This document shows, in pieces, positions 51,817 through 60,624 of a stretch of DNA of 64,000 nucleotides. This DNA comes from Acuticoccus sp. I52.16.1. Its GTDB lineage: Bacteria > Pseudomonadota > Alphaproteobacteria > Rhizobiales > Amorphaceae. Made by a program: the position numbers and the translations under genes. Below the pieces are notes generated by a model. The model made no database searches. It was not told the origin of the DNA and saw only the letters and a program-made list of their open reading frames with translations. Each line of letters opens with the position of its first letter. The first letter of the stretch is position 1. The DNA is taken from assembly GCF_022865125.1 (NCBI RefSeq), contig NZ_CP094829.1, forward strand, positions 1-64,000, given 5' to 3'.

Positions 51817-53322
51817 ATGCTGACCCTTGCGATCCTCGTCCCGTTCGTCGGGGCCTTGGTCCTCGTGACCGCCCCCGGTTTGAGGGCAACGACCGCGCGT
51901 GCGCTCGCCGTCGCCACCGCCGCGGTGCCGCTGGCGCTCCTGTGCTTTGCATGGTCGCGCTTCAGCCTAGGCGGCACCGACTTCCAGCTCGTCGAGGAGA
52001 TGGCATGGGTGCCGGCGCTCGGCGTCGCCTGGCGCGTCGGCGTTGACGGCGTGTCGCTGGCGCTGTCCCTGATGACGGGGGTCCTCTTCGTCGCCACGAT
52101 CGCCTGGCCGATGGAGCAGCGCGAGCGGGAGCGCCAGTACTATGCCTGGTTCCTGTTCCTGGAAGCCGCGTCGCTTGGCCTCTTCCTCACGCTCGACCTT
52201 CTCGTCTTCTACGTGTTCTTCGACCTCTCGCTGGTCGGCATGTTCTTCCTGATCGGCCGCTGGGGGCACGGAGAGCGGCAGGCTGCGGCGCTGAAGTTCT
52301 TCATCTACACCTTCGTCGGCTCACTCGCGATTCTGCTCGCGATCATCGTGCTCGTCCTTCGCACTGATCCGATGACGTTCGATATGCGCGTGCTGATCGC
52401 ACAGCAGCCGCTCGCCGGGGCGGGGCCGGTCGCGACGCTCGTCTTTCTCGGCTTCGTCGTGGGCTTCGCGATCAAGGCGCCGCTGTTTCCGGTCCACACA
52501 TGGCTACCACCGGCGCACGTCAACGCGCCTGGGCCGGCGTCCGCCATCCTCGCCGGCGTTCTCCTCAAGATGGGCACCTACGGCATGGTCCGGATGCCGC
52601 TCCAGATGATGCGCGAAACGTTCGCGGCCTATGCGCTGCCCCTGGCTGTCGTCGCCCTCGCGTCGATCCTTTGGGGCGCGTTCGTGGCGCTCGGCCAGAC
52701 CTCGATCAAGCGGCGCATCGCTTACACGTCGGTCAACCACATGGGCTACGCGGTGCTCGGCATCGCGGCGGCGGGCGCGCTCGTCGCCGGTGAGGAGCAC
52801 GCGCGCCAGCTCGCCCTCACCGGCGCGGTGGTGGAAATGGTGGCGCACGGGCTCATCACCGGCACGCTGTTCCTCCTTGCCGGCAGTATCTGGGCGCGGG
52901 CGGATACTTACGAGATGGACCGCTTCGGCGGTCTCGCCGGCGTCGCGCCGAAGCTGACGGCGGCGACGGTGGTGGCGGCCTTCGCGAGCCTTGGCCTGCC
53001 GGGCCTCGCCGGCTTTGTCGCCGAGGTGCAGATCTTCATCGGCGCCTTCGCGGTGTTCCCGTGGGTTGCGGCCGTCGGCCTCGTCGGCATCCTCATCACC
53101 GCCGCGCTGTTCCTCACGATGCTGCGGCAGGTCTTCTTCGGCGAGCGACCGGTGGAGCGGAACGCCTTTGCGGACGTCGGCCGGGTGGAGGGGGCGGTCC
53201 TCCTCGCCATCCTCGCCCTCGTCGTCGTGATCGGCGTCTATCCCGCTTGGCTCCTCGACCTCGTCAACGCCGCCACGGATAGCGCCGTCGTCGGGACCGC
53301 CACCGTCGCGCCCGGGGGCTGA
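51817..53322 (+). CDS. nuoM: Complex-I-like subunit NuoM
   Basis: The 501-residue antiporter-like subunit has FAIKAPLFPVHTWLPPAHVN with the conserved Lys and LLKMGTYGMVRM with the second Lys, plus VNHMGYAVLGIAA. In helix 5 the usual Glu is Asp (VFYVFFDLSLVGMFF), a conservative change. The start ATG is 4 bases after the nuoL stop. Confidence 0.92.
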   Translation: MLTLAILVPFVGALVLVTAPGLRATTARALAVATAAVPLALLCFAWSRFSLGGTDFQLVEEMAWVPALGVAWRVGVDGVSLALSLMTGVLFVATIAWPMEQRERERQYYAWFLFLEAASLGLFLTLDLLVFYVFFDLSLVGMFFLIGRWGHGERQAAALKFFIYTFVGSLAILLAIIVLVLRTDPMTFDMRVLIAQQPLAGAGPVATLVFLGFVVGFAIKAPLFPVHTWLPPAHVNAPGPASAILAGVLLKMGTYGMVRMPLQMMRETFAAYALPLAVVALASILWGAFVALGQTSIKRRIAYTSVNHMGYAVLGIAAAGALVAGEEHARQLALTGAVVEMVAHGLITGTLFLLAGSIWARADTYEMDRFGGLAGVAPKLTAATVVAAFASLGLPGLAGFVAEVQIFIGAFAVFPWVAAVGLVGILITAALFLTMLRQVFFGERPVERNAFADVGRVEGAVLLAILALVVVIGVYPAWLLDLVNAATDSAVVGTATVAPGG

Positions 53323-53326
53323 GGCG

Positions 53327-54736
53327 ATGCCGATCGGCGACCTTGCACCAGAGATCGCGGTTCTCTTCACCGCGGTTGCAACGCTCCTCTTTGCGATGTT
53401 CGCGCCGCGTCGGCTGCATGTCGTCGGCGTGATCATCGCGCTCTCCGGCCTCACTGTGGCGGGTGTTCTCCTCGCCGACCAGCTCGGTCGCACAGGCACC
53501 ACCTTCTCCGGCACCTTCGCGATCGATGGCGTCGGTGTCTGGGCTCGCTTCCTGATCCTCGTCGCGACAGGCGTGTGCGTGATGATCTCACCGGGCTGGT
53601 TTGCAACGGACCGCCGCCACGGCGAGGTCTACGCGGTGTTTCTTCTGTCGGCGGTTGGGGCGATGGCGCTCGCTGGCGCCGCCGACCTGATGCAGCTCGT
53701 CGTTGCCGTGCTCCTGTCGTCCGTCACCGGCTACACGCTGGCCGCCTACCATCGCGGCTGGGCAATCTCGGTGGAAGCGGGGATGAAGTATTTCCTCATC
53801 GGCGCGCTCGCCAACGCCGTCCTCGTCACCGGCGTCGTATTCGTGACCGGTATGGCCGGGGTTACCGGCTACGAGCCGCTCGCGAACGCCTTTGCCGATG
53901 GGCTCATCGCCTCGCCGCTCCTTGTTGCCGGTCTTGCGATGGTCGCCGTCGGGATCGCCTACAAGCTTGGTGCTGCACCGGCGCATACTTGGGTACCAGA
54001 CGTCGCGGAAGGCGCGCCAGTTCCATCGGCGGCGTTCCTCACGGTGGTCCCGAAGATCGGCGCCGCGGTAGCATTCGCGCGGTTGGTCACCGCTGTTCCT
54101 CCAGATGCTCTCGCGTTGCGTCCCCTCGTCGCGACAATAGCGGCTGTGACGATGACGATTGGCAACCTAGCTGCGCTCCGGCAGCAAGATGTGCGGCGGC
54201 TGCTCGGCTGGTCGTCCGTCAGCCAGGCTGGGTACGTGCTGATGGCGGTTGTCGTCATCGACCTCGATACCGGTGCGCCGACAGCACTTGTCGCGATGCT
54301 CGGAGCGTATACCGTCGGCAACATCGCCGCGTTCGCCGTCGTCGCGGACCTTCGCGGTCGAACGGCGCTTTCGGACTATAGCGGCCTCGCGGCGCGCCGG
54401 CCGCTTGACGCCGTGGTGTTGGCGCTTGCGTTTCTTTCCCTCGTTGGCATCCCGCCCACAGTCGGCTTCTTCGGAAAGTTCACAGTGTTCGAGGTTACAA
54501 TCGCGGGCGGTTACGGTTGGCTCGCCCTCGTGGCGGCGACAAATACGGTTGTGTCGCTCATCTACTACGCCCGCGTGCTGTCGCGGATGGTCTTCGATGC
54601 ATCAACCAATGGCGCCGTAGCCCAACTCGACAAAATGACTTGGGCGGCGGCGGTCGCAACGGGATCGGCCATTATAGCACTTGGGCTCACCGCCGGGCTC
54701 CTGCTGGATCAGCTCGCCGACATCAGCCTCCTGTAA
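53327..54736 (+). CDS. nuoN: Complex-I-like subunit NuoN
   Basis: The 469-residue antiporter-like subunit has ISVEAGMKYFLIGALANAVL, YKLGAAPAHTWVPDVAEGAP with the conserved Lys and PSAAFLTVVPKIGA. The helix-5 Glu expected before this (LGLEL-type) appears as VAVLLSSVTGY, so the residue is lost. It is the last gene of the complex-I-like operon; spacing from nuoM is 4 bases. Confidence 0.9.
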   Translation: MPIGDLAPEIAVLFTAVATLLFAMFAPRRLHVVGVIIALSGLTVAGVLLADQLGRTGTTFSGTFAIDGVGVWARFLILVATGVCVMISPGWFATDRRHGEVYAVFLLSAVGAMALAGAADLMQLVVAVLLSSVTGYTLAAYHRGWAISVEAGMKYFLIGALANAVLVTGVVFVTGMAGVTGYEPLANAFADGLIASPLLVAGLAMVAVGIAYKLGAAPAHTWVPDVAEGAPVPSAAFLTVVPKIGAAVAFARLVTAVPPDALALRPLVATIAAVTMTIGNLAALRQQDVRRLLGWSSVSQAGYVLMAVVVIDLDTGAPTALVAMLGAYTVGNIAAFAVVADLRGRTALSDYSGLAARRPLDAVVLALAFLSLVGIPPTVGFFGKFTVFEVTIAGGYGWLALVAATNTVVSLIYYARVLSRMVFDASTNGAVAQLDKMTWAAAVATGSAIIALGLTAGLLLDQLADISLL

Positions 54737-55111
54737 TGCTACCCGTTCCAAAAGGGTCGGCTCACTGATGGATTCCAGAAGCACCGGCTCGGGCCGAGGC
54801 TATGAGCATGACGGGCGGCACGCGAGTTTGCCGCTCTCGGGGTATCGGCGCGGAGGGCCCCACCGGACTGATTTGTCGAAGCGCGCGGTAAGCCGGGCAG
54901 GCGATCCACGAATGCACTTCGCAGCTATAGGATCGAGCCCGATCCGCCGGAGCTATCCCGAGTTCTCCGCTGATAGCAAAGCCGAGCTTCATCACTTTCC
55001 ACAATCGATAATTGTGTGACTTTTTAGGCGCACGTGGAGCTGTGGCTTCGTAGCACACTTGTTGGTGCACAGGCCGAATGATATCAGGCCAAAGCGTATG
55101 TGGAGAAGGTT
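54737..55111. other. Spacer after nuoN with a 6-5-6 inverted repeat
   Basis: No gene could be supported in this stretch. CACAAT-CGATA-ATTGTG (55000-55016) is a perfect dyad of the geometry seen at the copper promoters and is followed by TGACTTTTTAGG, so it is either an operator for the next genes or a terminator-like hairpin. ACCC-N9-GGGT near 54741 is a weak hairpin after nuoN. Confidence 0.4.
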
Positions 55112-55471
55112 TTGGCTGTCGCTCGCTTCATATTTGTCGCGCTGATCGTGCTGGCCGTTGGAACGGCTGGTATTGGTCACACTGCGGCCTATGAAGGCGG
55201 GAGGACGGCCATCTCCGTAGATGGCTCCGACATTGATGCTCACAGCTCTCATTCAACCGAGGGAGGCGTCGCAAGCGACACCTCTGACGCAGGTGACTGC
55301 TCCGATGTGGGGCCCTGTGTCGGCTGCGCCACCCATTGCTCAGCAATGGCTGTTTTTGATCCATTGTCGATGACCACGAGCTTTCGTCCTGAGCGATTGT
55401 TAGTGATGCCACACGAACAATTGCTTGCGAGCGATACTGCGACGCTAGAACGTCCGCCTCGAACGATCTGA
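55112..55471 (+). CDS. Small exported Cys-containing protein, second member
   Basis: The 119-residue protein (TTG start at 55112, GGAG six bases before; a GTG at 55100 is possible) has a signal peptide (RFIFVALIVLAVGTAGIGHT) and the Cys cluster DCSDVGPCVGCATHCSAMAV. It resembles the proteins at 32198 and 63859 in size, signal and Cys content but not by clear alignment. It precedes a copper export cluster, so a metal-binding role is likely but unproven. Confidence 0.6.
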   Translation: MAVARFIFVALIVLAVGTAGIGHTAAYEGGRTAISVDGSDIDAHSSHSTEGGVASDTSDAGDCSDVGPCVGCATHCSAMAVFDPLSMTTSFRPERLLVMPHEQLLASDTATLERPPRTI

Positions 55472-55538
55472 CCGAGCTGCGTCCTTCTGTGGGCGCCGTC
55501 AGTCAATTGTCCGATCGCTCCATCTTGAATTGAATTCC

Positions 55539-55769
55539 ATGAAACGCTTGCTCACGGGCGCGCTCGCCGCGTCAGTGGCTGGCTGCGCGGGTGCACCTTA
55601 CACGGCTGCGCCCCCGCCGCCGGCTGCCGTGCCGACGCTTGCTTCGGTCTCGCTTCCTCAATCTTCCCCGACGGGCGGATATGTTCACCGCGTCCCGGTC
55701 GAACCGGATCCGCCGCGCTCTGTCACGCCCCCGGAAGAGGGGTTTGCACGGCCGAGGGTTGGGTCATGA
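55539..55769 (+). CDS. Small Pro-rich lipoprotein
   Basis: The 76-residue protein starts at ATG 55539 with a lipobox: MKRLLTGALAASVAGC. The rest is Pro-rich and probably unstructured. Its stop overlaps the start of the TolC-family gene (ATGA), so the two are translated together. Small lipoproteins of this kind may assist outer-membrane channels; this is inference. Confidence 0.65.
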   Translation: MKRLLTGALAASVAGCAGAPYTAAPPPPAAVPTLASVSLPQSSPTGGYVHRVPVEPDPPRSVTPPEEGFARPRVGS

Positions 55770-57220
55770 CCCGCTGGTCCCGTGCAGCGAGTGCTGTGAC
55801 TCTCGCCGGGTTCCTTAGTGGCTGCGTTTCCGCGGCGGAGTTTCCCATCGATCGGGGATTTGCCGCCGTCAGCGCCGGCGCCGAGCCGGTCACGAAGTCC
55901 CGAAGTGTTTGGGCTACGAATGCGGTCCAGCAGGCACAGAACGAAGCCGAGGTGCACTCACTCGTGACAGACCGCACCATCGACGCCGATACGGCGGTGC
56001 GCGTCGCTCTTTTGAACAACCAGGATCTGCAGGCGGCTTATGCGGACCTTGGCCTCTCGGTAGCCGCGCTCTGGCAGGAGAGCTTGCCGGTCAATCCCCG
56101 TTTGTCGCTTGGGGTCAATACCACTACCGACATTCTGACCCAGGCCGTCGAAGGCGCCGTGATCGCCAATGTCCTGTCCTACGCCACACGCGGACGTCGT
56201 GTGGCCATCGCGGAAACACGCGTTCGCCAGGCGCAGCAACGCGCCATCGAAGCCACTTTGCGGCTCGCTCATGAGACCCGACGTGCTTACTACGAAGCGG
56301 CAGCGGCGTGGGGAGTTGTCATCGAGCTGAACCGTGCGCTTGTCGCGGCGGACGCCGCCGCAGAATTGGCGGCCGAGCTCGGTAAAACCGGCGCTTTCTC
56401 CAAAGTCGAGCAAGCACGTCAGCAGGCCTTCTACGCGGAACTCACCTCTGAGAAGGCCCGTGCAGTGATGGCAGCCCGACTTGCCAAGGAGGAGCTGACG
56501 CGTCGCCTTGGGCTTTGGGGTGCCCGGCTTTCCTACGAGGTTCCAAATGGCCTGCCGCCTCTGCCCCGTTCAGTCCCCGATCAATCCGCCATTGAACGGT
56601 TGGCGCTTCAAAACCGCGCCGACCTCAAGATCGCGAAGCTGGAGCTTGAAGCGCTGGCCCGCAGTTATGGCCTTACGAAAGCGACCCGGTTCGTCACCGA
56701 CCTTGAGGTCGCCGCAGGGCTGGAGCTCGAGCGCGAAGAAGAGGTGGACGAAGGTGATACCACGGTTACGAATCGTCTGACGCCCCGGCTCGAAGCGGAT
56801 TTCGCTATTCCAATCTTCGACACGGGAGAAGCACGCCTCAGAACGGCGGAGCTCAAAATCATGCGGGCGACAAACCTCCTTGCCGCCCGCGCCGTGGCCG
56901 TGCGCTCGGAGGCTCGAGCTGCACATACCGCGTACCGGGGTACCTACGACATCGCCAAGCACTACCGTGACGCTGTCGTTCCGCTGCGCAAGACCGTCGA
57001 GGACGAGGCCGTCCTGACCTACAACGGCATGATCACCAATACATTCGATCTGCTGGCCGATACCCGTGCGCGCATCGAGTCTGTGAGGGCTTCGCTCGAG
57101 GCACGGCGGGACTTCTTCCTCGCGGAGGTCGATGTCGCGGCGGCGATCTGGGGTGGTGGTGTTGCCGGTTCTGAACCCGCCGAAACCGAGGTTGCAGAAG
57201 CCGAAGGAGACGAAGAATGA
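55766..57220 (+). CDS. TolC-family outer-membrane protein, CusC-like
   Basis: The 484-residue protein has a lipoprotein-like signal (AVTLAGFLSGC) and the TolC fold of two repeated helical hairpins: ALLNNQDLQAAYADLGLS, then RRAYYEAAAAWGVV, and in the second half IERLALQNRADLKIAKLELE and DFAIPIFDTGEARLRTAELK. It probably forms the outer-membrane duct for copper export, but no RND pump or membrane-fusion protein is within the window. It overlaps the next gene by 4 bases. Confidence 0.85.
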   Translation: MTRWSRAASAVTLAGFLSGCVSAAEFPIDRGFAAVSAGAEPVTKSRSVWATNAVQQAQNEAEVHSLVTDRTIDADTAVRVALLNNQDLQAAYADLGLSVAALWQESLPVNPRLSLGVNTTTDILTQAVEGAVIANVLSYATRGRRVAIAETRVRQAQQRAIEATLRLAHETRRAYYEAAAAWGVVIELNRALVAADAAAELAAELGKTGAFSKVEQARQQAFYAELTSEKARAVMAARLAKEELTRRLGLWGARLSYEVPNGLPPLPRSVPDQSAIERLALQNRADLKIAKLELEALARSYGLTKATRFVTDLEVAAGLELEREEEVDEGDTTVTNRLTPRLEADFAIPIFDTGEARLRTAELKIMRATNLLAARAVAVRSEARAAHTAYRGTYDIAKHYRDAVVPLRKTVEDEAVLTYNGMITNTFDLLADTRARIESVRASLEARRDFFLAEVDVAAAIWGGGVAGSEPAETEVAEAEGDEE

Positions 57221-58608
57221 CCGATCGTTCGAGTGCCACCGGCATGTCAAGGCGCCAGATCCTGGGTGCAGGTGCTGCAGCCGGAGCTCTGGTATCCACC
57301 GCAGCATGGTCGCGCACGACCAACATGAGCTTGCCTGATGCGCCGCTGATGGAAAGTTCGGCCACGCAGACCCCGGTGAGACCGACTGCAGGACTGCCAT
57401 ACAATCCCGTCTGTACGCTGAACGGCTGGTCGCTTCCGTTCCGCATGAACGGCAACGTCAAGGAATTCCATCTCGTCGCCGAGCCGGTCGAGCGCGAGCT
57501 CTCCGACGGCACGATCGCGCATCTCTGGGGCTACAACGGCCAGTCGCCAGGACCGACTATCGAAGCGGTTGAAGGCGAGAGAGTCCGAATTTTCGTTACC
57601 AACCGGCTCCCGGAACACACGAGTGTCCACTGGCACGGCCTTATCCTGCCGTGTGGCATGGATGGTGTCACGGGATTGACCCAGCCCGGCATCCCGGCCG
57701 GCAAGACCTTCGTCTACGAGTTCGAACTGACGAAGTCAGGCACGCACATGTACCATCCGCACGGCGACGAGATGGTGCAGATGGCGATGGGCATGATGGG
57801 CTTCTTCGTCATCCATCCGAAAGACCCGGATTTCATGCGCGTCGACCGGGACTATGTGTTCCTGCTGTCGGCCTATGACATCGATCCGGGCAGTTACATG
57901 CCCCGCGTCATGGAGATGACCGACTTCAACCTGTGGGCCATCAACAGTCGCGTCTTTCCAGGCGTCGATCCGCTTGTGGCCGCGAAGGGGGACCGTGTCA
58001 GGGTCCGTGTGGGCAACCTGACGATGACCAACCATCCGATCCACATGCACGGATACCATTTCGAGGTGACGGGCACTGATGGCGGTTGGGTGCGGCCCGA
58101 GGCGCGCTGGCCGGAAGTGACGATCGACATCCCCGTGGGGGCGATGCGCGCCTATGAATTCGATGCGATCCACGAAGGCGACTGGGCACTGCACTGTCAC
58201 AAGTCGCATCACACGATGAACGCGATGGGCCACGACGTCCCGACCTTCATCGGCGCTGACAAGACGAACGTCGCCAGAAAGATCCGCCTTATCCAGCCCG
58301 AATATATGCCGATGGGCACCAACGGCATGGCCGATATGGCCGAAATGGCGATGCCGATCCCGGACAACACCGAACCCATGATGGGGGGATGGGGCCCCTT
58401 TGGCTCGGTGGAGATGGGCGGCATGTTCACAGTGATGAAGGTTCGCGAAGGGCTCGCCGCGGACGACTATTCGGACCCCGGCTGGTTCGATCATCCCCCG
58501 GGTACCGTCGCTTACGAGTGGACGGGTTCACTGCCCGAGGTGGCCTCCATGGACGAGGCCGCCACGGTTCCGCCGCAACACGCCGAGCCCGTTCGGCGGG
58601 TTGACTGA
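57217..58608 (+). CDS. Copper oxidase (multicopper oxidase family)
   Basis: The 463-residue exported protein has a Tat signal (MSRRQILGAGAAAGALVS). Copper-ligand motifs: VHWHGLILPCGMDG, MYHPHGDEMVQMAMGMMG, HPIHMHGYHFEV and the C-terminal ALHCHKSHHTMNAM. The Met-rich tail (MPMGTNGMADMAEMAMPI) may bind Cu(I). It is only distantly related to the oxidase at 32733. It follows the TolC-family gene with an ATGA overlap and precedes two copper-binding proteins. Confidence 0.9.
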   Translation: MTDRSSATGMSRRQILGAGAAAGALVSTAAWSRTTNMSLPDAPLMESSATQTPVRPTAGLPYNPVCTLNGWSLPFRMNGNVKEFHLVAEPVERELSDGTIAHLWGYNGQSPGPTIEAVEGERVRIFVTNRLPEHTSVHWHGLILPCGMDGVTGLTQPGIPAGKTFVYEFELTKSGTHMYHPHGDEMVQMAMGMMGFFVIHPKDPDFMRVDRDYVFLLSAYDIDPGSYMPRVMEMTDFNLWAINSRVFPGVDPLVAAKGDRVRVRVGNLTMTNHPIHMHGYHFEVTGTDGGWVRPEARWPEVTIDIPVGAMRAYEFDAIHEGDWALHCHKSHHTMNAMGHDVPTFIGADKTNVARKIRLIQPEYMPMGTNGMADMAEMAMPIPDNTEPMMGGWGPFGSVEMGGMFTVMKVREGLAADDYSDPGWFDHPPGTVAYEWTGSLPEVASMDEAATVPPQHAEPVRRVD

Positions 58609-58631
58609 CCATCTCAACAGACGAGGACAAG

Positions 58632-59153
58632 ATGAAGCTTTCTGCTGCTGCATGGCTCGCCGCCACGCTCATTATCACTCCGGCTACGGCATTCGCCGCT
58701 GGCAGTCACTCTGGTGGCCACGAGGATGGCCAATCCGCAAAGGCCGACGCTGATGATCATCACGGGGAGATGGCGATCGGCTCCCCCGGGAAAGCATCCG
58801 AGGTGGCTCGAACGATCCGCATCTCGATGAAGGAAACCGACAGCGGAGCGATGGTTTTCGAGCCAGCTTCCATCGACGTGAAGCGCGGCGAAACCATACG
58901 CTTTTCGATTACCAATGACGGGGTACTCGAGCATGAGTTCGTGATGGACGCTTCGCCGGAGATCGCCGAGCACAAAGATCTCATGCGGCGGTTTCCTGAG
59001 ATGATGCACGACGATGAAAACGCAGTGCGTCTCGAGCCAGGCGATGATGGCGAAATTCTCTGGCGCTTTACCAATACTGGCAGCTTCGAATTCGCCTGCC
59101 TCATTCCCGGTCACTACGAGATGGGGATGCACGGTCCACTCACCGTCAATTAA
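58632..59153 (+). CDS. Cupredoxin-like copper-binding protein
   Basis: The 173-residue exported protein has a signal peptide to TAFA-AG, then a His-rich stretch (SHSGGHEDG, DDHHGEM) and a cupredoxin domain with EHEFVMD, FACLIPGHYEMGM (Cys, His and Met ligands) near the C-terminus. It should bind copper in the periplasm and shuttle it or its electrons. Placed 23 bases after the copper oxidase gene. Confidence 0.88.
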   Translation: MKLSAAAWLAATLIITPATAFAAGSHSGGHEDGQSAKADADDHHGEMAIGSPGKASEVARTIRISMKETDSGAMVFEPASIDVKRGETIRFSITNDGVLEHEFVMDASPEIAEHKDLMRRFPEMMHDDENAVRLEPGDDGEILWRFTNTGSFEFACLIPGHYEMGMHGPLTVN

Positions 59154-59179
59154 TCCCGCAACGTCTTAAGGACATCCTC

Positions 59180-59461
59180 ATGAACAAACTTGCGCTCACT
59201 GCAGCATTGATCGGCAGCCTCGTCTTCACTCCAGTCGTTTTTGCGGCTCCGGTATCGAAGGGCGAGGTGACCAAAGTGGACACTCGTCGCAATCGCGTCA
59301 CCGTCAAACACGGCCCGCTCGACAACCTCGAGATGCCGGCGATGACGATGGTCTTTGAGGTCTCTGACCCGGCGATGATGGATCGCTTAACCGTTGGTCG
59401 CGCCATTACATTCACCGCCGATCGCGTCGAAGGGAAGCTCACGATTGTTGAGATAGAGTAA
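59180..59461 (+). CDS. CusF-like periplasmic copper chaperone
   Basis: The 93-residue protein has a signal peptide (MNKLALTAALIGSLVFTPVV) and the CusF fold with KGEVTKVDTRRNRVTVKHGP, LEMPAMTMVFEV (the two Met ligands with adjacent aromatic/Phe) and TADRVEGKLTIVEIE. CusF binds Cu(I)/Ag(I) and feeds Cus-type pumps. It ends the copper cluster; a strong hairpin follows. Confidence 0.9.
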   Translation: MNKLALTAALIGSLVFTPVVFAAPVSKGEVTKVDTRRNRVTVKHGPLDNLEMPAMTMVFEVSDPAMMDRLTVGRAITFTADRVEGKLTIVEIE

Positions 59462-59469
59462 ACATCATC

Positions 59470-59492
59470 GGCGCCGCCAATTTGGCGGCGCC
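59470..59492 (+). terminator. Hairpin after the CusF-like gene
   Basis: GGCGCCGCC-AATTT-GGCGGCGCC is a perfect 9-bp stem with a 5-base loop, 9 bases after the stop of the CusF-like gene, followed by CTCTCT. It is a good rho-independent-type terminator apart from the short pyrimidine run. Base composition changes sharply after it. Confidence 0.65.
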
Positions 59493-59549
59493 CTCTCTAA
59501 GCGTCGGTAGGCGTGCGTACGGCATTAGAATAGTAACGGAGTAAATTCT

Positions 59550-60584
59550 ATGTCAGAGATTTCTGTGGACTCACGGCTATCTAAGGTTATATTGAAGAAT
59601 AAGTATAGGTTCGAGCTTAAGCCTCTTCTTAAGGGCATGAATGCATTCACATTTTTCGCATACGTATTAAATATTACCTGGAGAATTCAGGCGCTCGCGT
59701 GTCTTTTTGGTTTATTCCTATTGATAATAACATATATTAATCTTGAACTAATAAAATTAACGATCAATTCGGTCATCGACTCCGGTCACTTCCCGATAAT
59801 ACTTCTTAAAAATGAAGTGTCACAATTAGAACTTCTAATAGTATCGCTGGCCGCATTAATGTTAGTTTATCTAATGCTTTCCGTAATTCGGTTCTTGGTA
59901 AATATTCTGCAGGGTATGATTTGTGAGCGAGTCCTGATTGCTTTGAGACGAAAAATCTACGCTTCACGGGCGCAAACAAACAGCAAAAAGAGTGGAAATG
60001 GGATTATCCCAGTCGTTTCACAGGAAATCGAGCCCCTCGGTGGATTTTCTGGTGAAATGATAATTCTGCCGCTAGTCCAGGTTGGAACATTCCTAACTGT
60101 GCTATTTTTTATTTTTTCGCAGAGTAATGTACTCGGTGTTGCAGTGGTTGCACTCATCCCTATCCAGGTTATTTGGTCGGCCTGGATGCAGAAGAAGCTA
60201 AACCGATTTTGGCGAGATCGTATTCGTTTGATGCGGATACTGGCCGTGAGAGCTACAAAATTATCGTCCGTTCCAACGGGCATGGAGCGTATATTTTCTA
60301 ATATATACGCCAATAGGATAGCAATCTATAGGACAAAATACTTAATAAAATCGGCAAATTCATATTTAGTTGGAGTGTCATCTGTAGTAGTTATTGGGGT
60401 CGGTGGATATCTAGTGATGAGTGATGATTTGACAGTTGGAGTTATCGCCGTGACTCTCGGTGCTCATAAAGATTTGTCTGGAGCATTTCGTGAATTGTTA
60501 CGTTATAGGCAGATGTGGTGTGACGTATCAGTCAGATACCTTGAACTGAAAAGGAGCGTAGGGGAAGTCTTCGCTGAAGCGTGA
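59550..60584 (+). CDS. ABC-transporter-type membrane domain protein without ATPase
   Basis: The 344-residue membrane protein has about six hydrophobic segments and the layout of a type-1 ABC exporter membrane domain, including VSQEIEPLGGFSGE, FWRDRIRLMRILAVRATKL and the ending SDDLTVGVIAVTLGAHKDLS. There is no ATP-binding domain; such domains normally follow in the same chain or an adjacent gene, and none is present here. The gene is strikingly AT-rich compared with its neighbours, with rare codons such as ATA and TTA, a sign of recent transfer. Confidence 0.6.
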   Translation: MSEISVDSRLSKVILKNKYRFELKPLLKGMNAFTFFAYVLNITWRIQALACLFGLFLLIITYINLELIKLTINSVIDSGHFPIILLKNEVSQLELLIVSLAALMLVYLMLSVIRFLVNILQGMICERVLIALRRKIYASRAQTNSKKSGNGIIPVVSQEIEPLGGFSGEMIILPLVQVGTFLTVLFFIFSQSNVLGVAVVALIPIQVIWSAWMQKKLNRFWRDRIRLMRILAVRATKLSSVPTGMERIFSNIYANRIAIYRTKYLIKSANSYLVGVSSVVVIGVGGYLVMSDDLTVGVIAVTLGAHKDLSGAFRELLRYRQMWCDVSVRYLELKRSVGEVFAEA

Positions 60585-60624
60585 TCTAACTGTTAGAGTG
60601 TATCAGGTACGTTGGGAGGCTCGG

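Noticed and set aside
46673-54736. An Mrp (MnhA-G) antiporter or a DabAB CO2-uptake system
   Set aside because: Mrp lacks NuoA, H, J and N types and has MnhE/F/G, not seen here; no DabA-like protein is encoded. The gene set and order fit the complex-I membrane arm.
46673-54736. An ordinary respiratory complex I operon
   Set aside because: NuoC, E, F, G and I are absent and the NuoB/D-like chain has no cysteine, so electron transfer from NADH to quinone is not possible with these genes alone.
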